This document shows positions 27,575 through 36,289 of a DNA stretch of 64,000 nucleotides, piece by piece. The DNA comes from Gordonia sp. SID5947 (lineage in GTDB: Bacteria; Actinomycetota; Actinomycetes; Mycobacteriales; Mycobacteriaceae), in the NCBI RefSeq assembly GCF_009862785.1, contig NZ_WWHU01000001.1:3906001-3970000 (forward strand). The letters run 5' to 3'. Within the stretch, counting starts at the first letter, position 1, and each line of letters opens with the position of its first letter. The notes beneath the pieces were generated by a model. The model had not been told where the DNA came from and did no database searches. It saw only the letters and a list, made by a program, of their open reading frames with translations. A program made the translations under genes and the position numbers.

Positions 27575-28767
27575 GCGCGGCGCCGTTTCCGATGCTGCCA
27601 GGTGCGGCGGATATGCCCGCTCGCCGTGGGTATTTCGATACACAGGGTCAGCCTGTCGGCCACGACGAGCCCGACGAGACCGACGAGGCGGCGCCGACCT
27701 CGCTGGTCGAGTGGGCAGAGCGCCACCGGCTCGACAACGACGACACCGACGACGCCGACGAGGAGGTCGACGACCATTTCGTCGACGGCGCCGCGTGGTT
27801 GTTCGACGAGCCCGACGAGGCGCCTGCACTGTGGGGTGTCGGCGCGCGGGTGCTGTGGTCCGCGGGTGAAGCGCTGACGATCACCGGACCGCCGGGTGTG
27901 GGTAAGACGTCGGTTGCCGCGCAGGTGGTTTCAGCGTCGTTGGGTCTGCACGCGACCGCGTTGGGTCTGCCGGTGACAGAGTGCCGCCGGGTGCTCTATC
28001 TGGCGATGGACCGACCCGCGCAGGCCCGGCGAAACATCCGGCGGTTCTTCGCCGTGGCCGACCGCGATCGGTTGTCGGGCCGTCTCATCGTGAAGAAGGG
28101 CCCGCCGTGGGTCGACTTCGCTGTGGACTCCGACGCGTTCCTCGAACTGTGCGAGCGCGCCGGACTCGGGCCCGGTGACCGCGTCGTCGTCGATTCGATC
28201 AAGGATGCCGCTGTGGGGCTGTCCGAGGACCGCGTCGGCGCTGAGTACAACCGAGCGCGACAGAAGGTGCTCACCGCGGGTATCGACGTGCTCGAACTGC
28301 ACCACATGGTGAAGAAGGCCGGAGACGGCCCGCCCAAGACGCTCGCCGACGTCTACGGCTCACAGCACATCACCGCCGGTGCCGGGTCGGTGGTGCTGCT
28401 GCATGGTGTCGCCGGTGACCAGGTGGTCATGCTGCTGCATCTGAAACAGCCGGTTGACGATGTCGGTCCGCTGCTCGTGACGCACACCCCCGACGGCCAC
28501 AGCACCGTCGACAACGCGGCCACCGACGTCGTCGAGATGGTGCGTCAGCGTGGCCCCAAGGGTGCGACTGCCACCGACGTTGCCGTGCTGCTGTGCGATA
28601 CGGCCCGGCCGACGCGATCGCAGATCGAGAAGGCCCGGCGGCGTCTGACCGAGGGTGTCGACCGGGGTGCATTGGTCCGGCGCGACGGTGATCGCGGGGG
28701 TGGCAGCGACGACAACCGCAACCCGACGAGGTGGTTTCTCCGAGGCCACGAGGCCGAGAACGGTTGA
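27571..28767 (+). CDS. RepA/DnaB-like AAA ATPase (replicative helicase of the element)
   Basis: The 398-residue protein has an acidic N-terminal extension (DEPDETDEAAP, DNDDTDDADEEVDD), then a RecA-fold ATPase with Walker A GPPGVGKTS (residues 106-114) and Walker B DRVVVDSIKDA. A C-terminal winged-helix-like region (GPKGATATDVAVLL...TRSQIEKARRRL) follows. This layout fits RepA-type hexameric helicases of plasmids and satellites. It is coupled to the prim-pol gene and lies directly before the iteron array. That supports a self-contained replication module: primase-polymerase, helicase, origin. Confidence 0.86.
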   Translation: MSAAPFPMLPGAADMPARRGYFDTQGQPVGHDEPDETDEAAPTSLVEWAERHRLDNDDTDDADEEVDDHFVDGAAWLFDEPDEAPALWGVGARVLWSAGEALTITGPPGVGKTSVAAQVVSASLGLHATALGLPVTECRRVLYLAMDRPAQARRNIRRFFAVADRDRLSGRLIVKKGPPWVDFAVDSDAFLELCERAGLGPGDRVVVDSIKDAAVGLSEDRVGAEYNRARQKVLTAGIDVLELHHMVKKAGDGPPKTLADVYGSQHITAGAGSVVLLHGVAGDQVVMLLHLKQPVDDVGPLLVTHTPDGHSTVDNAATDVVEMVRQRGPKGATATDVAVLLCDTARPTRSQIEKARRRLTEGVDRGALVRRDGDRGGGSDDNRNPTRWFLRGHEAENG

Positions 28768-28789
28768 GCGCCAATGGTTACAAGTAGAG

Positions 28790-28940
28790 CAATCACGCGG
28801 AAATGCAAAACCGCAGGTCAAGCAATCACGCACCCAATCACGCGGGTACCCAATCACGCACCAATCAAGCTCAATCACGTTTCCGGTGTTTCCGCAGGTA
28901 GAGCAATCACGCGGGGTGCGTGATTGGGGGTCAATCACGG
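28790..28940. repeat. Iteron array, likely replication origin
   Basis: The 9-base word CAATCACGC occurs in direct orientation at 28790, 28823, 28835, 28851 and 28904. Single-base variants start at 28862 (CAATCAAGC), 28872 (CAATCACGT) and 28932 (CAATCACGG). One inverted copy is at 28918-28926. Three of the copies share a longer upstream part (GCAGGTCAA/GCAGGTAGAG). Spacing is irregular, at 10 to 33 bases. The array lies between the ATPase gene and the next operon, which is the usual place for an iteron-type origin bound by its Rep protein. Confidence 0.8.
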
Positions 28941-28943
28941 TTT

Positions 28944-28966
28944 CCGCCCCCCTGTAAGGGGGGCGG
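28944..28966. terminator. Perfect GC hairpin at the end of the iteron array
   Basis: CCGCCCCCC (28944-28952) pairs perfectly with GGGGGGCGG (28958-28966) around TGTAA. It could end the rep transcript or form part of the origin. No T run follows. Confidence 0.5.
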
Positions 28967-29011
28967 TACCCCCGTGACACCCCGTGTTTGAGACGAGAGA
29001 AGAGAGCAGAA

Positions 29012-29245
29012 ATGACGGCGTCGACAAGCGGTTCGGGCCCCCGGTCAAACGCGCGGATCGACGCGATCGAGACCCGGCGGCGTCAGTTCGCCGACTACGT
29101 CGACCGCATGATGGCCGACCCGACACCGGGCACCACGTGGCACCCGGCATACCAGTGGCCGAGCGAGACCGATGAGGAATACGCGGCACGGGTCGCCCAA
29201 CACACCAGCACACAGACTTCCGGCCGACACCCGGCCGGGGATTGA
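29012..29245 (+). CDS. Small hypothetical protein of the mobile element
   Basis: ATG 29012 follows GAGAGCAGA, giving 77 residues. The protein is soluble and charged (ARIDAIETRRRQFADYVDRMMADPTPGTTWHPAYQWPSETDEEYAARVAQH). The WxPxYxWPSETDEEYAARV part looks like a conserved motif, but I cannot name a family. It lies eight bases before the next gene in the same operon. Confidence 0.6.
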   Translation: MTASTSGSGPRSNARIDAIETRRRQFADYVDRMMADPTPGTTWHPAYQWPSETDEEYAARVAQHTSTQTSGRHPAGD

Positions 29246-29253
29246 GAGGAACG

Positions 29254-30345
29254 ATGACCGTCTACAACCCCGACGCCCCGCCGTCGGATGAACTGATCGA
29301 CGCCGAGCGGAGGCGGCACGAGCGGAAGTCCGCGAAGTCCGGCCGGGCCGCGATGGCCGAGTACAACCGCGGAACCGCTGCGCGCAACTCCAACGCGATG
29401 ATGACGCGTGAGGTCGAGAAGTGGAACACTGGCCGACGGGCCGCGCAGGCCGCACAGCCGGTCGGTCCTCGCGTCGACCCGCACCCGCCGGTGCCGTTGT
29501 TGTCCGAGGCCGGAGAGATCGGGCAGCGGGTGGCCGAACTGATCCGGCTAGACCGGCTCGACGGCGCCCTGACCCGGTCGCTGGCCCGGATCACCGACGA
29601 GAACCGGGAGATCGAGGCCGAGGCAGCGGCGTACGCGTTGCGCACCCGGTTGTCCGAGGCCGCGGCCGCGCTCATCGACGCGACCTCACGGAAGGAGAAG
29701 GCGCCCGAAGTGCTGCGCGCGCTGGTCGACGAGCACCACGACCGGGAGCGGCTGGTCGTGCCCCTCGAAATCGACAAGGGTCTACGCGCGGCGATCGAGT
29801 CGGAAGTGTGCCAGCGGGCCGCTGGCAGCGTGCGCGGGGTGCTCGACGAGATCGACACGGCCGTTCTCGACGAGGCCGACGCGGTGCTGGCCGACGCTGT
29901 GCAGGCACACGAGCGCCTGAGTCTCGCCGGGGTCGGTGTCGACGTCACGCTGGACCAAGCCGTCGACGGGGACGATGATGGGGTGCTGTCGGCAGTGCGG
30001 CTGTGGCGGTCGGCCGTGGCCCGGTGGTCCGATGTCCAGTCGGTGCGTATGTGGTGTGCTGCTGCGATCGACCGCGGGTTCGAGGTGCGCACCACGGGGG
30101 TCTCTGTCGTACGTCCCCCGAAGGTGCGTGGCGGCCAGTTCCTCACGGAGGCCGAGGCACGCAAGCACAACTCGCCACAGGCCGAGGCCCGCACCCAGGG
30201 GTCCTCTTGCTGGCAGGGGTCTGCACCCTCGTGGTTGGCAGGCCGCACCGAACACGAGGTGCTGAGGTGGTTCGTTGGTCTTGATGCCAAGCAGCGGCCC
30301 AACCCGCGCGGCGTGGCCGATCTCGACACGAACAAGGGAGCGTGA
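29254..30345 (+). CDS. Hypothetical helical protein of the mobile element
   Basis: ATG 29254 follows GAGAGGA, giving 363 residues. No domain is recognised. The first 75 residues are basic and polar (RRRHERKSAKSGRAAMAEYNRGTAARNSN), and residues 80-250 are predicted long Ala/Glu/Arg helices (LIRLDRLDGALTRSLARITDENREIEAEAAAYALRTRLSEAAAAL), likely coiled coil. The end has a W-rich part (SSCWQGSAPSWLAGRTEHEVLRWFVGL). It ends in a GTGA overlap with the next small gene. Being in the replication half of the element, it may serve DNA handling, but this is unproven. Confidence 0.6.
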   Translation: MTVYNPDAPPSDELIDAERRRHERKSAKSGRAAMAEYNRGTAARNSNAMMTREVEKWNTGRRAAQAAQPVGPRVDPHPPVPLLSEAGEIGQRVAELIRLDRLDGALTRSLARITDENREIEAEAAAYALRTRLSEAAAALIDATSRKEKAPEVLRALVDEHHDRERLVVPLEIDKGLRAAIESEVCQRAAGSVRGVLDEIDTAVLDEADAVLADAVQAHERLSLAGVGVDVTLDQAVDGDDDGVLSAVRLWRSAVARWSDVQSVRMWCAAAIDRGFEVRTTGVSVVRPPKVRGGQFLTEAEARKHNSPQAEARTQGSSCWQGSAPSWLAGRTEHEVLRWFVGLDAKQRPNPRGVADLDTNKGA

Positions 30346-30527
30346 CCGTGAGTCGATACAACGACGACGACGACGGGTACAGGCGGGGGTTCGGTCGATA
30401 TCTCGACGACGACATGGCATCTCGTCCGCACGATGGCGACGAGGCCGAACGGGAGCGGGAGACGCGCGGGAAGCGTCCGCCGCGTGACGTCGTGGCGCGT
30501 GGGTTTGGTCGGTACGTCACGGACTGA
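30342..30527 (+). CDS. Small charged protein with duplicated RGFGRY motif
   Basis: GTG 30342 overlaps the upstream stop (GTGA), which supports coupled translation of this 61-residue protein. It is made of Asp, Arg, Gly and Tyr. A motif is repeated: RRGFGRYLDDD near residue 14 and ARGFGRYVTD at the very end. It looks disordered; short FGRY modules could bind a partner. No family is known to me. Confidence 0.5.
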   Translation: MTVSRYNDDDDGYRRGFGRYLDDDMASRPHDGDEAERERETRGKRPPRDVVARGFGRYVTD

Positions 30528-30588
30528 CCGCTAGGCCGTCAGCGGTCGACTCAGCCCCGGCAGTGCACACCTCGTGCGCTCCGGGGCT
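30526..30588 (+). terminator. Two hairpins ending the replication operon
   Basis: GACCGCT (30526-30532) pairs with AGCGGTC (30541-30547). Then AGCCCCGG (30553-30560) pairs with CCGGGGCT (30581-30588), extended by AGTGCAC/GTGCGCT with one mismatch. No long T run is present. The pair directly follows the last gene of the operon. Confidence 0.55.
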
Positions 30589-30686
30589 GTCTCGTGTCCA
30601 GGTGTGGTGTGGGTGTGGTATGACCGGCCGTCGTGTCGTCTCGGGCATAGAGGGGTGTCACCCCGCCCCGGTCCGATCGGCAGGAC

Positions 30687-30827
30687 CCCGCCGCGTACTG
30701 TGCGCACACGTGCGTACGGGTTTCCGTCAAACGCCGAATAGGCCCTGGCCAGGGGTTTTACGGCCTTCAAGGCGCCCCGGCGGGCAGAGTTGGCGGATAT
30801 TTTGATTAAATGCGTTGCCGCGCAACG
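30687..30827. repeat. Cargo-boundary repeat, copy A (about 141 bp)
   Basis: Blocks shared in the same order and spacing with 37754-37895 are CCCGCCGCGTACTGT (30687), TGYGTACGGGTYT (30711), GCCGAATA-like (30733) and TTGCCGCGCAACG (30815-30827). The sequence between them is diverged. This copy ends three bases before the stop codon of the HEPN-like gene. The rest of the 30528-30829 gap holds only the hairpins above. Confidence 0.75.
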
Positions 30828-30829
30828 GA

Positions 30830-31414
30830 TTAGGTGGGCACGATAGGTCGTAATGCTTCGATCGAGCGCGTCAGCTCTCGGGCGAGTGCGATCACCTCGG
30901 CTGCGTTGGCCTGTAGATCGTCACCGAATCCGTGCACAAGCTCATTGCGCACACCACGGATGTAGCGCGCGGTGATCACCGCCTGCTCCGGAAGTCCGTG
31001 TCCCCTCAGAATGTCGATACGCTCACCGAATGACCGGAACGTTGGCGCGGTCGTGGTCTGCTCGTCGGTTAGCAGGTCGGTGACGTTCCGTGCCGAGGCC
31101 TCGACGTTGAAGATCGCGCTCAGCATCGCGGCCTTGGGATCGACAGCGAGCAGTCGGGTGATGGTGTCCTCCGTCGTTGACGGCGCCCCGGTCGACTCTG
31201 GAAGTCCAGCGTTTTCATTGCGCAACTTCTCCAGCTCCAGTGCGATCTGGCCGGACCCCCATCCCGCTGTTACCGACTTGGCCCGGCCGAACATCAACAC
31301 AATTTCGTTCGCTAGCCCTGAAATCGGCTGACGGAGAATGACTACCAGGGCAACCAGGGCAGCGGGCCACGCCATTGATCCGATGATCGAGGCGAAGAAC
31401 TCCCAGACGCTCAC
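30830..31414 (-). CDS. Membrane-anchored protein with HEPN-like R-x4-H motif
   Basis: The 194-residue protein begins with one membrane helix (FFASIIGSMAWPAALVALVVILRQPI, about residues 6-31). A short polar linker and a helical cytoplasmic domain follow. Near the end is RGVRNELVHGFGD: R156-N-E-L-V-H161 is the R-x4-H arrangement of HEPN RNases and of the related DUF4145 group. HEPN proteins are common toxic effectors in anti-phage defence. It is divergent from the methylase operon across a 196-base gap, inside the same repeat-bounded cassette. Whether it is an active RNase or a non-enzymatic sensor cannot be seen from sequence. Confidence 0.6.
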   Translation of the reverse strand: MSVWEFFASIIGSMAWPAALVALVVILRQPISGLANEIVLMFGRAKSVTAGWGSGQIALELEKLRNENAGLPESTGAPSTTEDTITRLLAVDPKAAMLSAIFNVEASARNVTDLLTDEQTTTAPTFRSFGERIDILRGHGLPEQAVITARYIRGVRNELVHGFGDDLQANAAEVIALARELTRSIEALRPIVPT

Positions 31415-31610
31415 GGACGGAATCTAGCAAAGGCGGCACGCCCGGACTGGGCGGACCGGTAGAGCTGGCAGCTACCGGAGCGAAACCTGACTAAGGATTG
31501 AGGTGCCGGGACGAAGGGGCCGATCGAATGTGGCCGGTGCAAGCACGATGGGATGATGGATGCGCGGTCCGGCTGCGGGCCGGGTTTAGATTGAGCGTAG
31601 GAGTGCAGGT
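31415..31610. promoter_or_regulatory. Divergent promoter region of the defence cassette
   Basis: The 196 bases separate the HEPN-like gene (minus) and the methylase operon (plus). TAGATT at about 31588 may be the -10 element of the operon, and AGGAG at 31599-31603 its ribosome site. A shared promoter region would allow joint control of the two units. Confidence 0.4.
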
Positions 31611-34319
31611 GTGGCTAGGTTGAATCTGAAGACGGTCGAGGAGCGGGTCTCACCGCTCGGACATCGTGAGTCCTACGATCGTGAGTTCATCTTCGACCTG
31701 CTGCTGGCCTACGGGAAGCCGAAGGGCAACGTCACCCGCTTGCGCAACGGGTCACTCAACGTCGCGGCCGATCCTGATCGTGAGGTTGCGCAGAAGAACG
31801 TCGTCTACTTCCGTGAGACCGAACGCGAGCCGCTGGCCGACGTTGAGGAGATGCGGACATCGCCGGACGTGGTTCGGTACAACCCTCGGTTCGTGATCGC
31901 CACCGACTACAACGAGCTGGTCGCGGTCGATATGAAGACCGGCGAGAACAAGGTCTTCCCGATCCGCGACATCGACAATCACTTCACGTTCTTCCTGCCG
32001 TGGGCCGGGATGGAGAAGGCGCAGTACACCTCCGAGGCACACGCCGACGTCAAGGCTGCCGAGCGGATGGGCAAGCTCTTCGACGAGCTGTTGCAGGCGA
32101 ACCCGGACCTGATCGGTGAGCGGCATGGCCGGCACGCGCTGAACGTGTTCTTCACGCGGCTGCTGTTCTGTTTCTTCGCTGAGGACACCGGAATCTTCGG
32201 CGACGAGCAGTTCACCACCGCAGTCGGGTCGCATACCCAGGCCGACGGCTCCGACGTGCAGGAGTTCCTGACCGACCTTTTCAACGCTCTGGACACTGAG
32301 AAGCCCAAAGACAAGGCCAGCTACTTGTCCGCGTTCCCATATGTCAACGGTCGCCTGTTTGAAGTCTCCAACCAGCATGTGGTGCCAGCGTTCACCAAGA
32401 CGGCCCGTGGGCTGCTTCTGGATTTGGGGGTTTTGGACTGGAGCGAGATCAACCCCGACATCTTCGGATCGATGTTCCAGGCGATCGTCACCCCCGGCAA
32501 GCGGTCGGACCTCGGGCAGCACTACACGTCGGTGCCGAACATTTTGAAGACAATCGAGCCGCTGTTCCTCGACGAGCTGAAGGAGGAGTTCGACGCCGGT
32601 TTCAGCCGCATCGCCAAGCTGGAGAAACTACTAGATCGGATCGGCGAGATCAGAGTTTTCGACCCGGCATGTGGGTCAGGGAATTTCTTGGTCATCGCGT
32701 ACAAGGAACTGCGTCGTCTGGAGCATGCGATTCTCGAACGCCTCGCCGATCTAAGTGCCAAGCACCAGGTTCTGTATGCGGTATCAAGGATTGACATCGA
32801 GAACTTCTATGGCATAGAGATCGACGACTTCGCCGTTGAAGTGGCGATCCTGTCGCTGTGGATTGCAAAGCATCAGCTGAACAGAGAGTTCAGAGAGAAG
32901 TTCGGCGTCGAGATCCCTCTGATTCCCCTCAAAGAGACTGGGCAGATTCGCGCTGGCAACGCAGCGCGACTTGACTGGAATTCAGTGTGCGAAAACGACG
33001 GCGAATCAGAAGTTTTCATCATCGGAAATCCTCCATACGCGGGATCGACTATGCAGTCGAAATCTCAAAAGGAGGATTTCAAGTTTGCGCTAGGCTCGAA
33101 CTACCCCAAAAAGCTTGATTATGTGGCCATTTGGTTCATCAAAGGCGCCGATTTTATCGCAGGAACTAAAGCCGAGCTTGCCTTTGTAACTACCAACTCG
33201 GTAGCGCAGGGCGAGCATGTCGCGTTGATGTTTCCCGGAATATTCGGAAGTGGACTGGAGATTGGATTTGCGTACACGTCTTTCAAATGGGAGAACAATG
33301 CGACGCGAAACGCAGGTGTGACGGTTTCCGTGATCAACTTACGGAATATCCGCGCAACTTCGAAATTCATCTACGCGGACGGCGTGCGGAGTCGGGTGGA
33401 CAACATAAATGGCTATTTGGCTGACGCGTCAAATGTGAATTTGTTTCGGCGTTCTCGGGCGTTGAGTTCAATCCTTCCTCGAATGATATATGGCTCGAAG
33501 CCGTCTGACGGCGGGCACCTAATACTGGACGAACCTCAACGCGATCGCCTCCTGCGGGCAGCGCCGTCTGCATACGGCTTTGTAAAGCGATATATTGGAT
33601 CTTCTGAGTATATAAACGGGCGATCAAGATGGTGTCTTGTAATTCCTGACGAGGATTTGCGTGCTGCGAGATCTATTCCTGAAATAGATCAAAGGCTCGA
33701 CGCCGTGGCGGAATATCGAGGAAAATCCACCGAAAAATCAACCAGGGAAGTCGCGGAATTTCCGAACCGGTTCTATTTCTTTGGGTATAAGCCGACCGAG
33801 TCGATAATTGTGCCATCTGTATCTTCTGTTCGGCGCGAGTATATTCCAATCGGATATATGGATAAAGATACTGTAATCTCAAATCTAGCATATGCTGTTT
33901 ACGACTCTGAGCCATGGGTCTTTGCGATATTGACATCGCAGATGCACATGGCTTGGACCCGCGCAGTGGGCGGTCGGATGAAGACGGACTATCGGTACTC
34001 AAATCTCATCGTCTACAATAACTTTCCGGTTCCTCCTCTGTCGGACGCAATGAAGGAACAGTTGACGGTGGCGGCGTTGCGGGTGCTGGATGTGCGTGAG
34101 TATCACTGCGATAAGACACTGGCCGAGCTCTACGATCCAGTCAAAATGCCCGATGATTTGCGGACTGCGCACGCCCAGACCGACGCGCTAGTCGATTCGG
34201 TCTACTCCAAGCGGGACTACGAGACCGATGAGGAGCGTTTGTCGGCCCTCTTCGATATGTATGAGCAAATGACGCATGCAGAGCAAGCGGCTAAGCCTGT
34301 GAAGAGGAGTAAGAAGTGA
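31611..34319 (+). CDS. MmeI-like (type IIL) adenine-specific DNA methyltransferase without visible nuclease site
   Basis: The 902-residue protein follows the MmeI plan. An N-terminal domain ends in PRFVIATDYNELVAVD, and the helical spacer holds FFTRLLFCFFAEDTGIF. The gamma-class N6-adenine methylase has motif I DPACGSGNF (D351) and motif IV NPPY (N473). The TRD has SRWCLVIPDEDL, and the C-terminal helices have RVLDVREYHCDKTLAELYDP. In MmeI enzymes the N-terminal domain carries a D...ExK nuclease site before the PRYVIVSD-like strand; I find no such site here (VTRLRNGSLNVAADPDREVAQKNVVYFRETER). It should therefore methylate but not cut. The TRD part (about 33000-34020) is clearly more AT-rich than the rest. 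GTG 31611 has AGGAG upstream. The stop overlaps the helicase start (GTGA). Confidence 0.88.
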   Translation: MARLNLKTVEERVSPLGHRESYDREFIFDLLLAYGKPKGNVTRLRNGSLNVAADPDREVAQKNVVYFRETEREPLADVEEMRTSPDVVRYNPRFVIATDYNELVAVDMKTGENKVFPIRDIDNHFTFFLPWAGMEKAQYTSEAHADVKAAERMGKLFDELLQANPDLIGERHGRHALNVFFTRLLFCFFAEDTGIFGDEQFTTAVGSHTQADGSDVQEFLTDLFNALDTEKPKDKASYLSAFPYVNGRLFEVSNQHVVPAFTKTARGLLLDLGVLDWSEINPDIFGSMFQAIVTPGKRSDLGQHYTSVPNILKTIEPLFLDELKEEFDAGFSRIAKLEKLLDRIGEIRVFDPACGSGNFLVIAYKELRRLEHAILERLADLSAKHQVLYAVSRIDIENFYGIEIDDFAVEVAILSLWIAKHQLNREFREKFGVEIPLIPLKETGQIRAGNAARLDWNSVCENDGESEVFIIGNPPYAGSTMQSKSQKEDFKFALGSNYPKKLDYVAIWFIKGADFIAGTKAELAFVTTNSVAQGEHVALMFPGIFGSGLEIGFAYTSFKWENNATRNAGVTVSVINLRNIRATSKFIYADGVRSRVDNINGYLADASNVNLFRRSRALSSILPRMIYGSKPSDGGHLILDEPQRDRLLRAAPSAYGFVKRYIGSSEYINGRSRWCLVIPDEDLRAARSIPEIDQRLDAVAEYRGKSTEKSTREVAEFPNRFYFFGYKPTESIIVPSVSSVRREYIPIGYMDKDTVISNLAYAVYDSEPWVFAILTSQMHMAWTRAVGGRMKTDYRYSNLIVYNNFPVPPLSDAMKEQLTVAALRVLDVREYHCDKTLAELYDPVKMPDDLRTAHAQTDALVDSVYSKRDYETDEERLSALFDMYEQMTHAEQAAKPVKRSKK

Positions 34320-36289
34320 GCAGCACGGTGAACGTCGTCGACGTGGCATACGCGCAGACCGGTGCTTCGGTGAACACTGACGCGTTGGGTATGCGGGAGA
34401 TGCAGCAGCGTGTGTTCGCCAAGCGCGAGGCCCCGCACCTGCTGATTAAGGCGCCGCCAGCCTCGGGTAAATCGCGGGCGTTGATGTTCGTGGGTCTGGA
34501 CAAGCTGTACAACCAGGGCCGCAAGAAGGTGATCGTCGCGGTGCCGGAGCGTTCGATCGGGGCGTCGTTCTCGACGACGAAGTTGACCTCGCATGGCTTC
34601 TTCGCCGATTGGGAGGTTAAGCCCGAGCGAAACTTGTGCACGCCGGGGTCGTCGGCGGGCAAGGTCGATGCGTTTGTCGACTTCCTAGGCAGCAGTGATC
34701 CGATTCTGGTGTGCACGCATGCGACGTTGCGGTTCGCGTTCGAGCGGTTGGCGCCGGATGAGTTCAACGGCACGGTGTTGGCGATCGACGAGTTCCACCA
34801 TGTTTCGGCCGATACCGAGAGCTCCCGTTTGGGAGCACTGTTGAAGGAGGTGATGGTCGGCTCGGACGTCCATATTGTGGCGATGACCGGCTCGTACTTC
34901 CGCGGCGACTCGGTGCCGGTGCTGTCGTCGGAGGACGAGGCACAGTTCACGCCGGTGACGTTCAACTACTACGACCAGCTCAATGGCTATCAGTATCTGA
35001 AGTCGCTGGGGATCGGGCATCACTTCTATCAGGGCCGTTACACCGAGGCGATCGGTGAGGTGCTTGACCTGAACAAGAAGACGATCGTGCACATCCCGAA
35101 CGTGAACTCGGGTGAGTCGACCAAGGACAAGATCGAAGAGGTCGGGTTCATCATCGACACCATCGGCGACGTGATCGACACCGAACCGGACACCGGGGTC
35201 ATCCGCATCCGGCGCAACGACACCGGTGAAGTGCTGCGGGTGGCTGATCTCGTCGACGACGCCGATCAGAAGAAGCGCGCCGATACCCTGCACTATCTGT
35301 CGACCGTCGCGGCGAAGGAGCGCGACGGGGTGGACATCATTATTGCCCTGGGGATGGCCAAGGAGGGCTTCGACTGGCCGTTCGCCGAGCACGCGCTGAC
35401 CGTCGGTTATCGGGCGTCGCTCACCGAGATCATCCAGATCATCGGCCGGGTCACCCGCGACAGCCCTGGTAAGACGCATGCGCAGTTCACGAATCTGCTG
35501 GCCGAGCCAGACGCTGAGCGGGGCGAGGTAACGGTGTCGGTGAACAACATGCTCAAGGCAATCACTGCGTCGCTGCTGATGGAACAGGTGCTGGCGCCGA
35601 ACTTCGCCTTCAAGGCCAAACGGGGTAACGACGACGCGCCTGAGCCGGGGACGATCAAGATCAAGGGGTTCAAGGAGCCGTCGAGCGAGCGGGTCAAGCA
35701 GATCATCGAGACCGACCTGAATGACCTGAAGGCCAACATCTTGCAGGACGAGACGTTCGCCAAGGCTGCGGCTGGCAGCGTTGACCCGGAGACCACGAAC
35801 AAGGTCCTGATCCCGAAGATCATTCGGGATCGCTATCCGGACCTGACTGATGAGCAGGTCGAGGAGGTTCGCCAGCAGGTCGTGGTGGACTCGGTGATCA
35901 AGAACGGCGAGGTCCGCGAAGTCGGCGACAAACGGTTCATCAAGATGGCCGACACGTTCGTGAACATCGATGACGTCAGCATCAACCTGATCGACACGGT
36001 CAACCCGTTCCAGCGGGCGTTCGAAGTGATGTCGAAGTCGGTGACGCCTTCGGTGCTCAAGATCATCTCCGACGCGATCACCAGTACACGGGTGGAGATC
36101 AGCGAGGATGAAGCACTCGCGTTGTTCCCCAAGATTCAGAACTGGGTCAAGGTCAACGGGCGACACCCCGAGGTGCGCTCAGACGACCCCACAGAGAAGC
36201 GCTATGCAGAGGCTCTGTTGTTCCTGCGTAGGCTCAAGCAGCAGCGCGAGATCCAAAAGCGAGCGTCCGAAATGGGGAGCGCTCAATGA
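34316..36289 (+). CDS. SF2 DEAD/DEAH-type helicase of the methylase operon
   Basis: The 657-residue protein has an SF2 helicase core. The motifs are motif I APPASGKS (residues 46-53), motif II DEFH (158-161), motif III MTGSYF, GMAKEGFDWPFAEHALTVGYRASL (motif V region) and motif VI QIIGRVTRD (374-382). The core ends near residue 400. The following 250 residues are helical, with no nuclease motif, and end in an HA-like module (PKIQNWVKVNGRHPEVRSDDPTEKRYAEALLFLRRLKQQRE). It likely moves on or remodels DNA for the nuclease. It overlaps its neighbours at both ends (GTGA and ATGA), so the three proteins are made in a set ratio. Its GC-rich codon use contrasts with the methylase TRD. Confidence 0.88.
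   Translation: MSSTVNVVDVAYAQTGASVNTDALGMREMQQRVFAKREAPHLLIKAPPASGKSRALMFVGLDKLYNQGRKKVIVAVPERSIGASFSTTKLTSHGFFADWEVKPERNLCTPGSSAGKVDAFVDFLGSSDPILVCTHATLRFAFERLAPDEFNGTVLAIDEFHHVSADTESSRLGALLKEVMVGSDVHIVAMTGSYFRGDSVPVLSSEDEAQFTPVTFNYYDQLNGYQYLKSLGIGHHFYQGRYTEAIGEVLDLNKKTIVHIPNVNSGESTKDKIEEVGFIIDTIGDVIDTEPDTGVIRIRRNDTGEVLRVADLVDDADQKKRADTLHYLSTVAAKERDGVDIIIALGMAKEGFDWPFAEHALTVGYRASLTEIIQIIGRVTRDSPGKTHAQFTNLLAEPDAERGEVTVSVNNMLKAITASLLMEQVLAPNFAFKAKRGNDDAPEPGTIKIKGFKEPSSERVKQIIETDLNDLKANILQDETFAKAAAGSVDPETTNKVLIPKIIRDRYPDLTDEQVEEVRQQVVVDSVIKNGEVREVGDKRFIKMADTFVNIDDVSINLIDTVNPFQRAFEVMSKSVTPSVLKIISDAITSTRVEISEDEALALFPKIQNWVKVNGRHPEVRSDDPTEKRYAEALLFLRRLKQQREIQKRASEMGSAQ

Noticed and set aside
28790..28940. 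CRISPR-like array
   Set aside because: The repeat is only 9 bases with uneven gaps of a few to 30 bases, one copy is inverted, and no cas genes are near. An iteron origin fits better.
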